Of a stretch of DNA of 64,000 nucleotides, positions 35,584-44,897 are shown one piece after another; within the stretch, counting starts at the first letter, position 1, and every line of letters starts with the position of its first letter. Source of the stretch: a bacterium HR19 (GTDB taxonomy: Bacteria; Calescibacteriota; Calescibacteriia; Calescibacteriales; Calescibacteriaceae); the NCBI GenBank assembly GCA_002898315.1, contig BEHV01000001.1, positions 62,001-126,000 of the forward strand, in the 5' to 3' direction. Both the position numbers and the translations under genes were made by a program. The notes beneath the pieces are model-generated. The model was given only the letters and a program-made list of their open reading frames with translations, was not told the DNA's origin and ran no database searches.

Positions 35584-36864
35584 ATGCCAAGAGTTTCTGG
35601 AACAAGAGATATTTTCGGAGAAGAGATTAGAAAAATCAACTTTTTAGAAAGCAAAGCTCGTGAATTTTTCTCAAAACTCGGATTTGAAGAGATAAGAACT
35701 CCAATTTTAGAGTACTCAGAGATATTTCAAAAATCGCTCGGTGAAGGTTCAGAAATCATAATGCACCAGATGTATGTTTTTGAAGATAAAGATGGAAAAG
35801 AAGTTGCACTGAGACCAGAAGGAACAGCACCATCTGTGAGATTCTACATAGAAAACCTGATGAACAAAAAACCAAGAGCAAAACTACTTTATATAGGTCC
35901 CATGTTCAGAAGAGAACGCCCACAAAGAGGAAGATTCAGACAGTTCCATCAGATAGGATGCGAAATGTTCGGATTTGACTCTCCCGAAAGTGATTTTTAC
36001 CTCATCTCTGTCCTGAGCTTTTTCCTAAAAGAGGTAGGAGTAGAACACAAGATTGATATAAACTCGGTCGGATGTCCAATCTGCAGACCAAAATATTCGC
36101 AAAAACTCAAAGAGTTCTTCTCAAATAAACCACTCTGCCCAGATTGTCAGGTAAGGTTGAAAATAAATCCTCTGAGAATTCTTGACTGCAAAAAAGACAT
36201 ACAAATAGTAAAGGAAGCACCAGATATAAGAGAGTTTCTGTGCGAAAAATGTAGTTCATCACTCAAAAACGTTGTTGATAACCTCAAAAAATACAACATA
36301 AAATTTGAAGAAAATCCGAAAATAGTCAGAGGACTTGAATATTACACAGGAGTTGTTTTTGAAGTTTTCTTTCCAGAAGATAATCTGGCAATAGCAGCAG
36401 GAGGAAGATACGACCTCCTCGTTGAATCTATGGGAGGAAATCCAACTCCCGCTCTTGGATTCGCAATAGGAACTGAAAGATTAGCAAATATACTTATGAA
36501 AAAAATAAAAGAAGAAGAAAAGAGAGACGGAGTATTTATATGCTATACACAAGAAGGAAAAGAAAAAGCATTTGAGTTCTTCACAAAGACAATATCTGAC
36601 CTGAAAAAATTTGAGAACATTCAAAAAGAAGGAAATGAAAAAATTCTCTACGAACTAATCAACGAAATAAAAAGCGGAAGAATAGATATAAGTGTTGAAG
36701 GACAGAAGAGCTTGAAATCTCAAATAAGATACGCTGACTCTCAAAATTTCAAATTCATTATCATCTTCGGAAAAGAAGAAGTTATGAATAACTCTTTCTC
36801 ACTTAAAAAACTTGAAAGCTCAGAACAAATAATGATTAGCATAAAAGAATTCATAAAATCATAA
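35584..36864 (+). CDS. hisS: Histidyl-tRNA synthetase
   Basis: HisS charges tRNA-His. The 426 residues show motif 1 (GFEEIRTPILEY), motif 2 (MFRRERPQRGRFRQFHQIG), the histidine-binding motifs RGLEYYTG and AAGGRYD, and motif 3 (ALGFAIGTERL), then the anticodon-binding domain. A four-Cys cluster (about residues 160-214: CPIC, CPDC, CEKC) probably binds zinc in the insertion domain. Length is typical. The gene stands alone, divergent from comM. Confidence 0.97.
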   Translation: MPRVSGTRDIFGEEIRKINFLESKAREFFSKLGFEEIRTPILEYSEIFQKSLGEGSEIIMHQMYVFEDKDGKEVALRPEGTAPSVRFYIENLMNKKPRAKLLYIGPMFRRERPQRGRFRQFHQIGCEMFGFDSPESDFYLISVLSFFLKEVGVEHKIDINSVGCPICRPKYSQKLKEFFSNKPLCPDCQVRLKINPLRILDCKKDIQIVKEAPDIREFLCEKCSSSLKNVVDNLKKYNIKFEENPKIVRGLEYYTGVVFEVFFPEDNLAIAAGGRYDLLVESMGGNPTPALGFAIGTERLANILMKKIKEEEKRDGVFICYTQEGKEKAFEFFTKTISDLKKFENIQKEGNEKILYELINEIKSGRIDISVEGQKSLKSQIRYADSQNFKFIIIFGKEEVMNNSFSLKKLESSEQIMISIKEFIKS

Positions 36865-36919
36865 AAATTCTCTCTATCTGTGGCTTTTCCCTTGCCCAAT
36901 TCTTGAATCAAAAATTACC

Positions 36920-37807
36920 TTATTTCGCTTTGAAGGATTTTATTTTTTTTAAGAATTCATCTGGGTTTTCTGCTGAGAAAATAGCTTTCTTTATTTTCCT
37001 CAGCTTCCTTATATCATCTATTTTGGAAAGCAGTTTTTTCAGCTCATTTAACTTGCTCTTTCTAAACTGCCCATTTCCAAACTTCAACTCAAAATCAAGT
37101 AAAATCGCTTCCTTCAATCCTTCTACCTTACCTTTTAACCTACCGCTCTTTTCTCCCTCTTCAAATCCAATCTTATAAAGTGTTGTCTTCTCAACTGGTA
37201 TTTCTACCTTCGGTATCATCTCTCTTGATAACTTTATTTTAAGCATGTCTGAAAGCAAAATCAAGTTTTTCATAACCTCTTTCCTCTCTTCTTCATCTCT
37301 TGAAAGAACTTTTATCCTCTCTTTTATAAGCTCTAAATCCCTCTTTTCTCTTGCTGAAACTATGCCAAGTATCACAAAATAAGGGTTATGGCTTTCTAAA
37401 AACCTTCTCAATCCGAGCTTTCTCATGTCTATGACTTTGAACCTGTGAAGAGTGCTTTTATCTTTGAATTGAGGTTTGGGTGGATTTCCTTTCCCGAACC
37501 ATAAAACAAACTGCTCTGGCTCTTTTTTGTATTTTGCTTTTATAGCTATCTTGTAAAGGAGCATTTTCTCCGGAAGAAGTTTATCAGATTGGTTCTGGAT
37601 TTCAAAGTGTAGTATGTGCGAGCGATTTTTTGTCTTGATAGATAAAAGTAAGTCAGCTCTGAGCTGTTTTACGAACCGGAGTTCTTCTGGGAGGAGAGAG
37701 ATTTTCTGGGGTTTTTGATTTGAGACGAGCTTTATGATTTCTGGGATTGATTTCTGGAAAATCTCTTTGAAAACAGGGTCAAGACGAGCGATTTTCTTTT
37801 TTGACAC
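36920..37807 (-). CDS. Rpn-family PD-(D/E)XK nuclease-like protein
   Basis: The 295-residue protein resembles Rpn/YhgA-like 'recombination-promoting nuclease/putative transposase' proteins: LDPVFKEIF at the start, LRADLLLSIKTK with the catalytic Asp, and HFEIQNQ supplying Glu and Gln. A GEKSGRLKGKVEGLKEAI coiled segment follows near residue 215, as is usual in these proteins. They are often multicopy and mobile in AT-rich genomes, though no inverted repeats are evident. The start is GTG at 37807, without a ribosome binding site. It is convergent with hisS. Confidence 0.75.
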   Translation of the reverse strand: MSKKKIARLDPVFKEIFQKSIPEIIKLVSNQKPQKISLLPEELRFVKQLRADLLLSIKTKNRSHILHFEIQNQSDKLLPEKMLLYKIAIKAKYKKEPEQFVLWFGKGNPPKPQFKDKSTLHRFKVIDMRKLGLRRFLESHNPYFVILGIVSAREKRDLELIKERIKVLSRDEEERKEVMKNLILLSDMLKIKLSREMIPKVEIPVEKTTLYKIGFEEGEKSGRLKGKVEGLKEAILLDFELKFGNGQFRKSKLNELKKLLSKIDDIRKLRKIKKAIFSAENPDEFLKKIKSFKAK

Positions 37808-37824
37808 AAGAAAAGTTTAAAATT

Positions 37825-39972
37825 TCATATAAAAAGCGGAGCGAGGACGAGTGTTACAGTAGATAGGAGTTTGATAAGCACATGCAAAGAAGGACCGGCG
37901 GTATCTTTCAAGGGGTCTCCTACGGTATCGCCGACAACCGCTGCCTTATGCTGTTCAGTTCTCTTCTGTCCAGCGGATTCTATTGATTTTTTAGCGTTAT
38001 CCCACGCTGCTCCGCCGTTGTTGAAAACTGTTGCCACAAGTATCCCTGCTATGGTTCCAACCATAAGCAAAGACGCAACAGACTCAGCTCCCAATCCTAC
38101 AAGTTTGAAAATAATTCCTGTAATCGTTGGGACTATAACAGGCAAAAGCCCGGGGATAATCATCTCTTTGAGAGCTCCTTTTGTCACTATATCAACACAA
38201 GTTCCATATTCTGGTTTTTCTGTTCCCTGAAGTATTCCCGGCTTTTCTCGGAACTGTCTTCTTACCTCATTTATGACATAGTATGCAGCTCTTCCTACTG
38301 CTCTTATAGCAAGTCCCGAAAAGAGAAAGACGAGCATAGCACCTATGAGAGCTGCGACAAAAACTTCTGGTTTTGATATATCTACTGCTTTAAGTTCAAC
38401 TCCGTAGTTTCTCACCTCGTCTATGTATGCGCTGAAAAGCAAGAACGCAGCGAGTCCGGCAGAACCTATCGCGTAACCTTTTGTAAGCGCTTTTGTTGTG
38501 TTTCCGACCGCATCTAATTTATCTGTTATTGATCTTACCTCCGCAGGTTGATGGCTCATTTCTGCTATTCCACCAGCGTTATCTGTAATGGGTCCGAATG
38601 TATCCATCGCAAGTATAAACCCTGCGGTTGAGAGCATGCCCATCGTAGCTACTGCGGTTCCAAATAGACCAGCATCTGGAAGACCCGTCGCTCTGCCAAG
38701 ATAGTAAGACGCTATTATTGCTACTCCTATGGCAATTGCCGGAAGCGCGGTGTTCTCAAATCCCACAGATAAACCTGTTATTATATTAGTTGCTGGACCG
38801 GTATAACTTGACTTCACTATCTCTTTCACTGGTCTATATCTATCTTCTGTGTAGTATTGGGTTATAAAGACGAAAGCAACAGATGTGAGAACTCCTATTA
38901 CACCGCAGAGGAAGAAATTTATCCACGCTGTTGGGTAGGAAGGGTGATAGAGGAGCCAGCGGGAGGCGATGAAAAATCCTATCATAGCAAGGAAGACCGA
39001 GACGTAGTATCCTTTGTTCAGAGCACGCATAGGGTCGTCGTCGTTGCTCTTCGCTCTAACAAGCATTATGCCTATTATAGACGCTATTATACCGAATGCA
39101 CGAGCAACAAGAGGGAAAAGCATAACTCCTACAACCCATGAAAGTTCGCTTCCCGCTACTTTTGAAGCCATAGCAGCTCCAAGTATCATCGCACCTATGT
39201 TTTCAGCAGCAGTTGATTCAAAAAGGTCTGCCCCTCTTCCAGCACAATCCCCAACATTATCTCCAACCTGATCTGCTATAACTGCTGGATTTCTCGGATC
39301 ATCTTCCGGTATCCCGGCTTCAACTTTACCAACAAGGTCAGCTCCCACATCTGCTGCCTTTGTGTAAATTCCTCCACCAAGTTGAGCGAAAAGAGCAACA
39401 AAAGAAGCTCCGAAACCATATCCGACTATAAGAAGTGGAATCTTAATCGGGTCAGCTGTTGAAAAGAACTTCATGAGTATAAAAAGTCCGCCTATTCCGA
39501 GTAAGCTCATTGATACGACCATTATTCCCGAGACAGCTCCACCCCTCAGAGCGATTTTTAGGGCATCAGGTAAGCTTCTTCTCGCTGCCGCAGCTGCGAC
39601 CCTTATATTGCTTCTTATGCTTGCCCACATTCCAACATATCCAGCTATCAGAGATGAAATTGCACCAGCTATGAAAGATAGAGCAATCCAGAAGGCAAGC
39701 TCAAGAGCAGAAGCCACAGGGTCAAACTCCTTGTGTCCCCTTATTATGCCGTATCCGACAAAAAGAAGCAATGCAAAAGGTAAAGATATAATTATTATCG
39801 TCTTGTATTGTCTTCGCAGGAAAGCTTCTGCACCTTCTTTTATAGCCAGAGAAATCGCCTGCATCTCTGGACTTCCTGCATCGTGTTTCAAAACCCATCT
39901 TGCAAGAAGAAAAGAAAAAACCACACCCCCTATGCTTACTCCCAAAACTATTGCAAGTAGTCCCCATGTCAT
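37825..39972 (-). CDS. hppA: Membrane H+-pumping pyrophosphatase, K+-independent type
   Basis: The 715-residue protein couples pyrophosphate hydrolysis to proton pumping across the inner membrane. It has about 16 membrane helices and the PPi-binding loop DVGADLVGKVE (208-218). A second acidic loop, DNAGGIAEM, starts near 464, and the C-terminal GDTVGDPLKDTAGP block is intact. Lys494 in GNTTKALTKG marks the K+-independent subfamily, where K+-dependent enzymes have Ala. An AAGGAGG ribosome binding site precedes the ATG. It likely conserves energy from PPi made in biosynthesis. Confidence 0.96.
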   Translation of the reverse strand: MTWGLLAIVLGVSIGGVVFSFLLARWVLKHDAGSPEMQAISLAIKEGAEAFLRRQYKTIIIISLPFALLLFVGYGIIRGHKEFDPVASALELAFWIALSFIAGAISSLIAGYVGMWASIRSNIRVAAAAARRSLPDALKIALRGGAVSGIMVVSMSLLGIGGLFILMKFFSTADPIKIPLLIVGYGFGASFVALFAQLGGGIYTKAADVGADLVGKVEAGIPEDDPRNPAVIADQVGDNVGDCAGRGADLFESTAAENIGAMILGAAMASKVAGSELSWVVGVMLFPLVARAFGIIASIIGIMLVRAKSNDDDPMRALNKGYYVSVFLAMIGFFIASRWLLYHPSYPTAWINFFLCGVIGVLTSVAFVFITQYYTEDRYRPVKEIVKSSYTGPATNIITGLSVGFENTALPAIAIGVAIIASYYLGRATGLPDAGLFGTAVATMGMLSTAGFILAMDTFGPITDNAGGIAEMSHQPAEVRSITDKLDAVGNTTKALTKGYAIGSAGLAAFLLFSAYIDEVRNYGVELKAVDISKPEVFVAALIGAMLVFLFSGLAIRAVGRAAYYVINEVRRQFREKPGILQGTEKPEYGTCVDIVTKGALKEMIIPGLLPVIVPTITGIIFKLVGLGAESVASLLMVGTIAGILVATVFNNGGAAWDNAKKSIESAGQKRTEQHKAAVVGDTVGDPLKDTAGPSLHVLIKLLSTVTLVLAPLFI

Positions 39973-40089
39973 ATCAAGTTTCCTCCTTTTTCAGAAGTCT
40001 AAAAAGCTAAAATGTAGCACAATAAAAAGCGAGCCGAAAAAAATATCTTCTAAATCTAAAAAAACAGAAAAAAAATGCGAAAATTTCAA

Positions 40090-40095
40090 TAAATT
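40090..40095 (+). promoter_or_regulatory. TAAATT box before dgt
   Basis: TAAATT is followed by seven bases and the ATG at 40103. There is no ribosome binding site. Confidence 0.45.
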
Positions 40096-40102
40096 TTTTA
40101 AG

Positions 40103-41140
40103 ATGGGAAAAAACCCAAGAGAGATAAGAGAGGAATTGGAAGAAAAAATTCTTTCCGAAATAGCCACACCGAGCTCAAAATCAAGAGGCAGAAAAATTCC
40201 CGAAGAGCCATGCGAAATAAGAACCTGCTTTCAGGTTGATAGAGATAGAATACTGCATTCAAAGTCATTCAGAAGGTTGAAGAGAAAGACACAGGTTCTG
40301 ATATTGCCAAAGGGAGACCATTACAGGACTCGGCTGACACACACATTAGAAGTTATGCAGATTTCAAGAACGATAGCGAGAGCGCTCATGCTTAATGAAG
40401 ACCTCGCGGAAGCCATTGCTCTTGGGCACGACCTCGGACATACCCCTTTCGGACACGCAGGAGAATTCGCTATGAGAAAAATCATTCCAGATTTCCACCA
40501 CGCTAAACAATCTGTAAGAGTCGTAGAAAAAATAGAAAAAGATGGAAAAGGTTTAAACTTGACTTTTGAAGTTATAGATGGTATCCTCAAACACTCAAAA
40601 GGTATGGGGAAAATTTTTCCCGATAATCCCGAATTCATTCCGGTCACCGCCGAAGGAAAAGTTGTAAGAGTAAGCGATATTATAGCTTACCTCAATCATG
40701 ATTTAGATGATGCAATAAGAGCGCAAATAATAAAACCACAGGATATCCCAAAAGAAATAACAAAGATAATAGGAGAATCATACGGCGAGAGAATAGACAG
40801 AATGGTGAAAGATGTTATAAACTCATCAAAAGAAAAAGGTGATATTTCGGTTTCTTCTGACATGCTCTGGGCTATGGAAGAACTGAGAACATTCCTCTAC
40901 GAAAGAGTTTATACCTCACCTCATGTTATGAAAGAAACAGCAAAAGTTGAAAGAGTAATCCTTGACCTTTATGAATACTATATTTCACATCCGCATATTT
41001 TTGAAGAAGATAGCGAAGGATTCTTAACAGATGAAAGTTTTGAACAGAGGGTTATTGATTTTATAGCGGGTATGACAGATAGCTTCGCTATTGAGATGTG
41101 GAGCAAAAAGTTTTTACCCAAACCCTTTGACAAAATCTGA
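40103..41140 (+). CDS. dgt: dGTP triphosphohydrolase-like HD protein
   Basis: The 345-residue protein has the HD-domain metal ligands in the order typical of dGTPases: RLTHTLEVMQ, GHDLGHTPFGHAGE and the later Asp in YLNHDLDD. The N-terminal block with a conserved DRDRILHSKSFRRLKRKTQV is characteristic of the short, non-proteobacterial Dgt group. It hydrolyses dNTPs to nucleosides and triphosphate. The chosen ATG removes a long, low-quality N-terminal extension that would read antisense through hppA. Confidence 0.88.
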   Translation: MGKNPREIREELEEKILSEIATPSSKSRGRKIPEEPCEIRTCFQVDRDRILHSKSFRRLKRKTQVLILPKGDHYRTRLTHTLEVMQISRTIARALMLNEDLAEAIALGHDLGHTPFGHAGEFAMRKIIPDFHHAKQSVRVVEKIEKDGKGLNLTFEVIDGILKHSKGMGKIFPDNPEFIPVTAEGKVVRVSDIIAYLNHDLDDAIRAQIIKPQDIPKEITKIIGESYGERIDRMVKDVINSSKEKGDISVSSDMLWAMEELRTFLYERVYTSPHVMKETAKVERVILDLYEYYISHPHIFEEDSEGFLTDESFEQRVIDFIAGMTDSFAIEMWSKKFLPKPFDKI

Positions 41141-41217
41141 TATAAGCCAAAATTCCTATTTTTCAATATCCAAAACACGAAAAGAACTAAAATAAAATAA
41201 AAGGAGGTGATTTTATC

Positions 41218-42771
41218 ATGAATTTCAGAAGTCTGATAGGAATTCTCCTCGTGATAGGATTCATATATCTTATTGTAAAAGGGATAGAGTCAGGAACATT
41301 AGGAAAAATCAGCATCGGTTCAGAAATAATAAATGAAACAAAAGAAAAATTAGAAAACCTCAAAGAAAAAGTAGAGATAGGGAGAGCAGAAAATTTAAGT
41401 AAAAGCCAAGAAGAAGAGAAGAAGAACGAAGAACAGAATCCAGTATCAAAGATGACGGTTGCTCCTTTTTCATTTGCAGATATAGTTGAGAAAGTGAGCA
41501 AGGGTGTAGTAAATATAAGCACCACAAGAGTTGAAAGACAGGCTAACCCATTCTGGTGGTTCTTCGGTCCAGGTCCCTTTGGTGAAAGAAACCCAGGTGA
41601 AGAATTCTTCAAAAAATTCTTCGGAGAACCTGAAAGAGAAGTACCGATGACAAGCCTGGGCTCTGGATTTCTAATATCTCCTGACGGATACATAGTGACA
41701 AACTCTCATGTTGTGAAAAATGCAAAAGATATAAGTGTAAAACTATGGGATGGAAGAACTTTCAAAGGAAGAATAATAGGAATAGATGATGCTACAGATA
41801 TAGCTGTGCTCAAAATAGATGGCAATAACTTTCCTTATCTGAAATTCGGTGATTCAAATGAACTAAAAGTAGGCGACTGGGTTATCGCAATAGGTAATCC
41901 ATTTGGACTCGGTCACACCGTAACTGTTGGTGTTGTATCTGCAAAAGGAAGAAGTTTGGGAATAACAAGGTATGAAGATTTCATTCAGACAGACGCTGCG
42001 ATAAACCCTGGGAACTCCGGCGGACCACTCATAAACATAAAAGGTGAAGTCGTAGGAATAAACACAGCAATCTTAAATCCATCTGGTATGTCTGTATATG
42101 CCGGAATAGGATTTGCAATACCTTCTTCTCTGGCAAAAAATATTGTCCCCACACTTATAGAAAAAGGCAAGATAGATAGAGCATGGCTCGGAGTTTATAT
42201 CCAAGAGGTAACGCCAGAGATAGCCAAACAACTTGGTTTAAGTGAAGCAAAAGGAGCGCTTGCATCAGAAGTTATTCCCGGGTCCCCAGCAGATAAAGCA
42301 GGAATAAAAAGAGGCGATGTAATTGTTGAATTTGACGGGAAACAAATAGAAAACTACAAACAGCTCCCTCTTATGGTCTCTTTAAGTCCGATAAACAAAA
42401 AAGTAAATGTCAAAGTTGTAAGAGATGGTAAAACACTTTCGTTTGATGTGACTTTGGCAAAGATGCCAGAAGAAGAAGCACTTGCACAAAGACAACCACA
42501 ACAAGAACAACAACCACAAGAAGGTGTTGAGCTAAAGCAGTTCGGATTAGTTATTCAGGATTCTCCTGATGGTCCAAGAGTCGTTGCTGTTGAACCTGGA
42601 TCTCCTGCTCAAATGGCTGGAATAGCTCCCGGAGACATAATAGTTGAGGTGAACAGAAAATCTGTCAAATCTTCTGCGGAAATAGCTCAAATCCTCAAAG
42701 ACCAGAAATCTGCTCTTTTCCTCATAAACAGAGGAGGAAGAACTCTCTTTGTAGCAATAAGAATAGGATAA
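41218..42771 (+). CDS. HtrA/DegP-type serine protease with two PDZ domains
   Basis: The 517-residue protein has an N-terminal membrane anchor (about 6-22), a charged coiled linker (about 38-75) and a trypsin-like domain with His164 (NSHVV), Asp194 (TDIAVL) and Ser267 (GNSGGP). Two PDZ domains follow, near 310-400 and 425-515, separated by a Gln/Pro-rich stretch. It should act in the periplasm on misfolded proteins. AAGGAGGTGA lies just upstream of the ATG. The uncleaved anchor suggests membrane attachment, as in DegS. Confidence 0.95.
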   Translation: MNFRSLIGILLVIGFIYLIVKGIESGTLGKISIGSEIINETKEKLENLKEKVEIGRAENLSKSQEEEKKNEEQNPVSKMTVAPFSFADIVEKVSKGVVNISTTRVERQANPFWWFFGPGPFGERNPGEEFFKKFFGEPEREVPMTSLGSGFLISPDGYIVTNSHVVKNAKDISVKLWDGRTFKGRIIGIDDATDIAVLKIDGNNFPYLKFGDSNELKVGDWVIAIGNPFGLGHTVTVGVVSAKGRSLGITRYEDFIQTDAAINPGNSGGPLINIKGEVVGINTAILNPSGMSVYAGIGFAIPSSLAKNIVPTLIEKGKIDRAWLGVYIQEVTPEIAKQLGLSEAKGALASEVIPGSPADKAGIKRGDVIVEFDGKQIENYKQLPLMVSLSPINKKVNVKVVRDGKTLSFDVTLAKMPEEEALAQRQPQQEQQPQEGVELKQFGLVIQDSPDGPRVVAVEPGSPAQMAGIAPGDIIVEVNRKSVKSSAEIAQILKDQKSALFLINRGGRTLFVAIRIG

Positions 42772-42811
42772 TCTGCACTCATTTTTGGAAACCAAACCTT
42801 GTTTCCCCTCT

Positions 42812-43510
42812 ATGGTAAGAATAACCAAAAATATACCGAGGGAAGTCATAAGGGAAATAGAAGATATAATTAATGTTAGCATAGACGGAACTCCTCTGCA
42901 TAAGATTGTTGAAAAAAGGGTTTTAGAGTTCAAGGAGTTGGGTATAAGCGGGCACACAAAATTTGATTTCAGACCTTTTTTAGACATTGAACTTGAAACG
43001 GGTTTATTCGGAGAACTATGCTTCTGCTTTCTCACAGCAAATTCATCAGCAGAACTCGGAATAAGAATCCAAAAACAGATAGGCGATGAAGGATTTTTCA
43101 AGCTTGAGGAAAAAGAGATAGCAGACATTTTGAAAAAAATGGGTCATAGATATCCTGAAATCAGAGCGAGATATATTGTACTTGCCCGCCAATTTGATAT
43201 AGGAAAAGTTCTCAAAGAAAAAAGCGGAAAAAGAGCGAGAGAAATTGTCATAAATCTCAAAGGTCTTGGTATGAAAGAATCAAGCCACTTTCTCCGAAAT
43301 ATTGGCTACGATGACATAGCAATAGTAGACAGACACATATATAGATTCCTTGTAAGGCATAATTTAGTTCCTGAAAAAAACTCTATCTCTCCATCTCTTT
43401 ACCTTCTGTGCGAAAAGACATTAGAAAACATATCAGCAGAACTCGGAATACCTCTTTCAGCTCTTGACCTTTTTATATTTTTCAAACAAGCAGGAAAAGT
43501 CCTGAAATGA
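42812..43510 (+). CDS. N-glycosylase/DNA lyase, Ogg2-type
   Basis: This protein of about 232 residues matches the archaeal-type 8-oxoguanine glycosylase family (MJ0724-like). It shows the ELCFCFLTANSSAE block, MGHRYPEIRARYI, and the helix-hairpin-helix GLGMKESSHFL with catalytic Lys155, followed by Asp173 in VDRHIYRF. It removes 8-oxoguanine and cuts the abasic site. The start is placed at ATG 42812; an in-frame TTG at 42785 is possible. It follows the protease gene by 40 bases. The family is most common in archaea and thermophilic bacteria. Confidence 0.88.
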   Translation: MVRITKNIPREVIREIEDIINVSIDGTPLHKIVEKRVLEFKELGISGHTKFDFRPFLDIELETGLFGELCFCFLTANSSAELGIRIQKQIGDEGFFKLEEKEIADILKKMGHRYPEIRARYIVLARQFDIGKVLKEKSGKRAREIVINLKGLGMKESSHFLRNIGYDDIAIVDRHIYRFLVRHNLVPEKNSISPSLYLLCEKTLENISAELGIPLSALDLFIFFKQAGKVLK

Positions 43511-43521
43511 AATAGGAAATA

Positions 43522-44274
43522 TCACCTTATCAGATAGTATATTCTTGATATTATGTAGTTCAAGATAAATATCATAACTGTTGCAAAAACAATTGATTCT
43601 GTGGTTCTTTCTCCAACAGCTTCTGAACTTCCTCTTGCTGAAAAACCAAAGTAGCACGATGTGATTCCAATAGCTAAACCAAACGACATAGATTTTGTTA
43701 TACCAAGCAGTATATCAGATATACCAACCCACGAATGAACATCTTTCAGAAACATTGAAGGGTCTATTCCGTACGCCTGAGCGGAAATTATTCCCCCTAT
43801 CATACCGAGAATTATGAAGAAAAAGTAAATAAGTGGCATGCTTATCATAAGAGCGATGACTTTTGGCACCGCAACATAATGAACAGGCGAAATCCCCATA
43901 AGGTATAGAGCATCTATCTGTTCAGTGACTTTCATTGTTCCTATTTTAGAGCAGTAAGCCGAGCCGACTCTTCCTGTTATTATAAGCCCCCCAAAACCAC
44001 TCGCAAGCTCTCTCGCAAAAGATAGCATAACAGATTGACCAACCAGCGTCTCCATCCTCGCAAGCGATAAAGCCCTTATTGAGTGAAGGGTAAAAACCAT
44101 TCCCAAAAATACAGATGTAAGAGCTATTATCGGAAGCGACTTTACTCCCGCAAATTCTATCTCCCTCAATATCAAACTGATTCTATACGGAGGTCTGAAA
44201 ATCTCTCTCAAAAGCTGGAAAGAAAAAATAAGTATTCCCACAATATCTCTTACCACTCCTAAAAAATTCATCAA
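43522..44274 (-). CDS. mlaE: MlaE-family ABC permease
   Basis: The 250-residue inner-membrane protein matches MlaE: five or six helices, the KSLPIIALTSVFLGMVFTLH start, the GPLLTALLVAGRVGSA-like segment (GGLIITGRVGSAYCSKIGTMKVTEQIDALYLMG) and GITSCYFGF near the end. MlaE-type permeases move phospholipids between inner and outer membranes with MlaF, MlaD and MlaB, none of which is adjacent. It follows rpsF by 18 bases. Supports a diderm envelope. Confidence 0.92.
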   Translation of the reverse strand: MMNFLGVVRDIVGILIFSFQLLREIFRPPYRISLILREIEFAGVKSLPIIALTSVFLGMVFTLHSIRALSLARMETLVGQSVMLSFARELASGFGGLIITGRVGSAYCSKIGTMKVTEQIDALYLMGISPVHYVAVPKVIALMISMPLIYFFFIILGMIGGIISAQAYGIDPSMFLKDVHSWVGISDILLGITKSMSFGLAIGITSCYFGFSARGSSEAVGERTTESIVFATVMIFILNYIISRIYYLIR

Positions 44275-44292
44275 ATATTATTTTTCGGATTT

Positions 44293-44856
44293 TTACTGAG
44301 ATAGCTCTTTTCTCATTTTTGCTCTCCATATATGCCCCTTTGTTTCTACCTTCTCCTTCCGAACTATAAGATACCTCAGAACGTGTTCTTCGGTTTCTAA
44401 AAACTTCCTCAGCTCCTGCTCCCCTCTTCCTGTTGATTTATACTCAATGCAAAAAAACTTTCCTCTATTGTATTTTTTGATCTTGTATGCAAGCTCTCTT
44501 TCCCCCTCAGATCTTTCGTAAATTATCTTCCCTACTTTTCTTTCAATGAAATCTCTTATTGCGTCTATTAATTCTTTCTCTTTTTTTTCTCCTAAATCGG
44601 GAGATATAACAACGGTGAATTCATAATCTTTCAACCTTTTTAATCTTCCTTTTTCCTCAATAAAGTTTTTTCCCTCTTCAATTGCTTTTTTTATTTTTTC
44701 TGATATATACTCCTCTTTTTCTCCTTCTGCTTCTTTTATTTCACGCAAAGACGAGGGTTTTTCTACTTCTTTACTTTCTTCTCCTACTCTGCTTTCTTTT
44801 GGTTCCTGACCTTCAGATTGTTCAAAATTACCCGCTTCGTTTTCACCTTTTTTCAT
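44293..44856 (-). CDS. rpsF: 30S ribosomal protein S6 with long N-terminal extension
   Basis: The C-terminal half (about 76-175) is an S6 domain: DYEFTVVISPDL, the amphipathic helix KKEKELIDAIRDFIERK, ERELAYKIKKYNRGKF and the RYLIVRKEK end. S6 pairs with S18 in the small-subunit platform. About 72 extra residues, rich in Glu, Lys and Ser, precede it; bacterial S6 extensions are more usually C-terminal. The usual neighbours ssb, rpsR and rplI are absent. A TATAAT box lies ten bases before the ATG, without a ribosome binding site. Confidence 0.9.
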   Translation of the reverse strand: MKKGENEAGNFEQSEGQEPKESRVGEESKEVEKPSSLREIKEAEGEKEEYISEKIKKAIEEGKNFIEEKGRLKRLKDYEFTVVISPDLGEKKEKELIDAIRDFIERKVGKIIYERSEGERELAYKIKKYNRGKFFCIEYKSTGRGEQELRKFLETEEHVLRYLIVRKEKVETKGHIWRAKMRKELSQ

Positions 44857-44866
44857 GGCTTTTTTT

Positions 44867-44876
44867 ATTATACAGA
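44867..44876 (-). promoter_or_regulatory. Extended -10 (TCTG-TATAAT) of rpsF
   Basis: On the minus strand TCTG directly precedes a perfect TATAAT, ten bases before the rpsF ATG. The expected leader is about three bases. Confidence 0.5.
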
Positions 44877-44897
44877 TTTTTTCGGTTTTATGTTTTT

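Noticed and set aside
36920-37807. Rpn-like gene as an insertion sequence
   Set aside because: No terminal inverted repeats or target-site duplication could be seen around it. It is kept as a nuclease-like gene.
39473-40102. Long N-terminal extension of the dGTPase-like frame
   Set aside because: It runs antisense through hppA, has low-complexity composition and no family match. The ATG at 40103 fits the domain start and follows a -10-like box.
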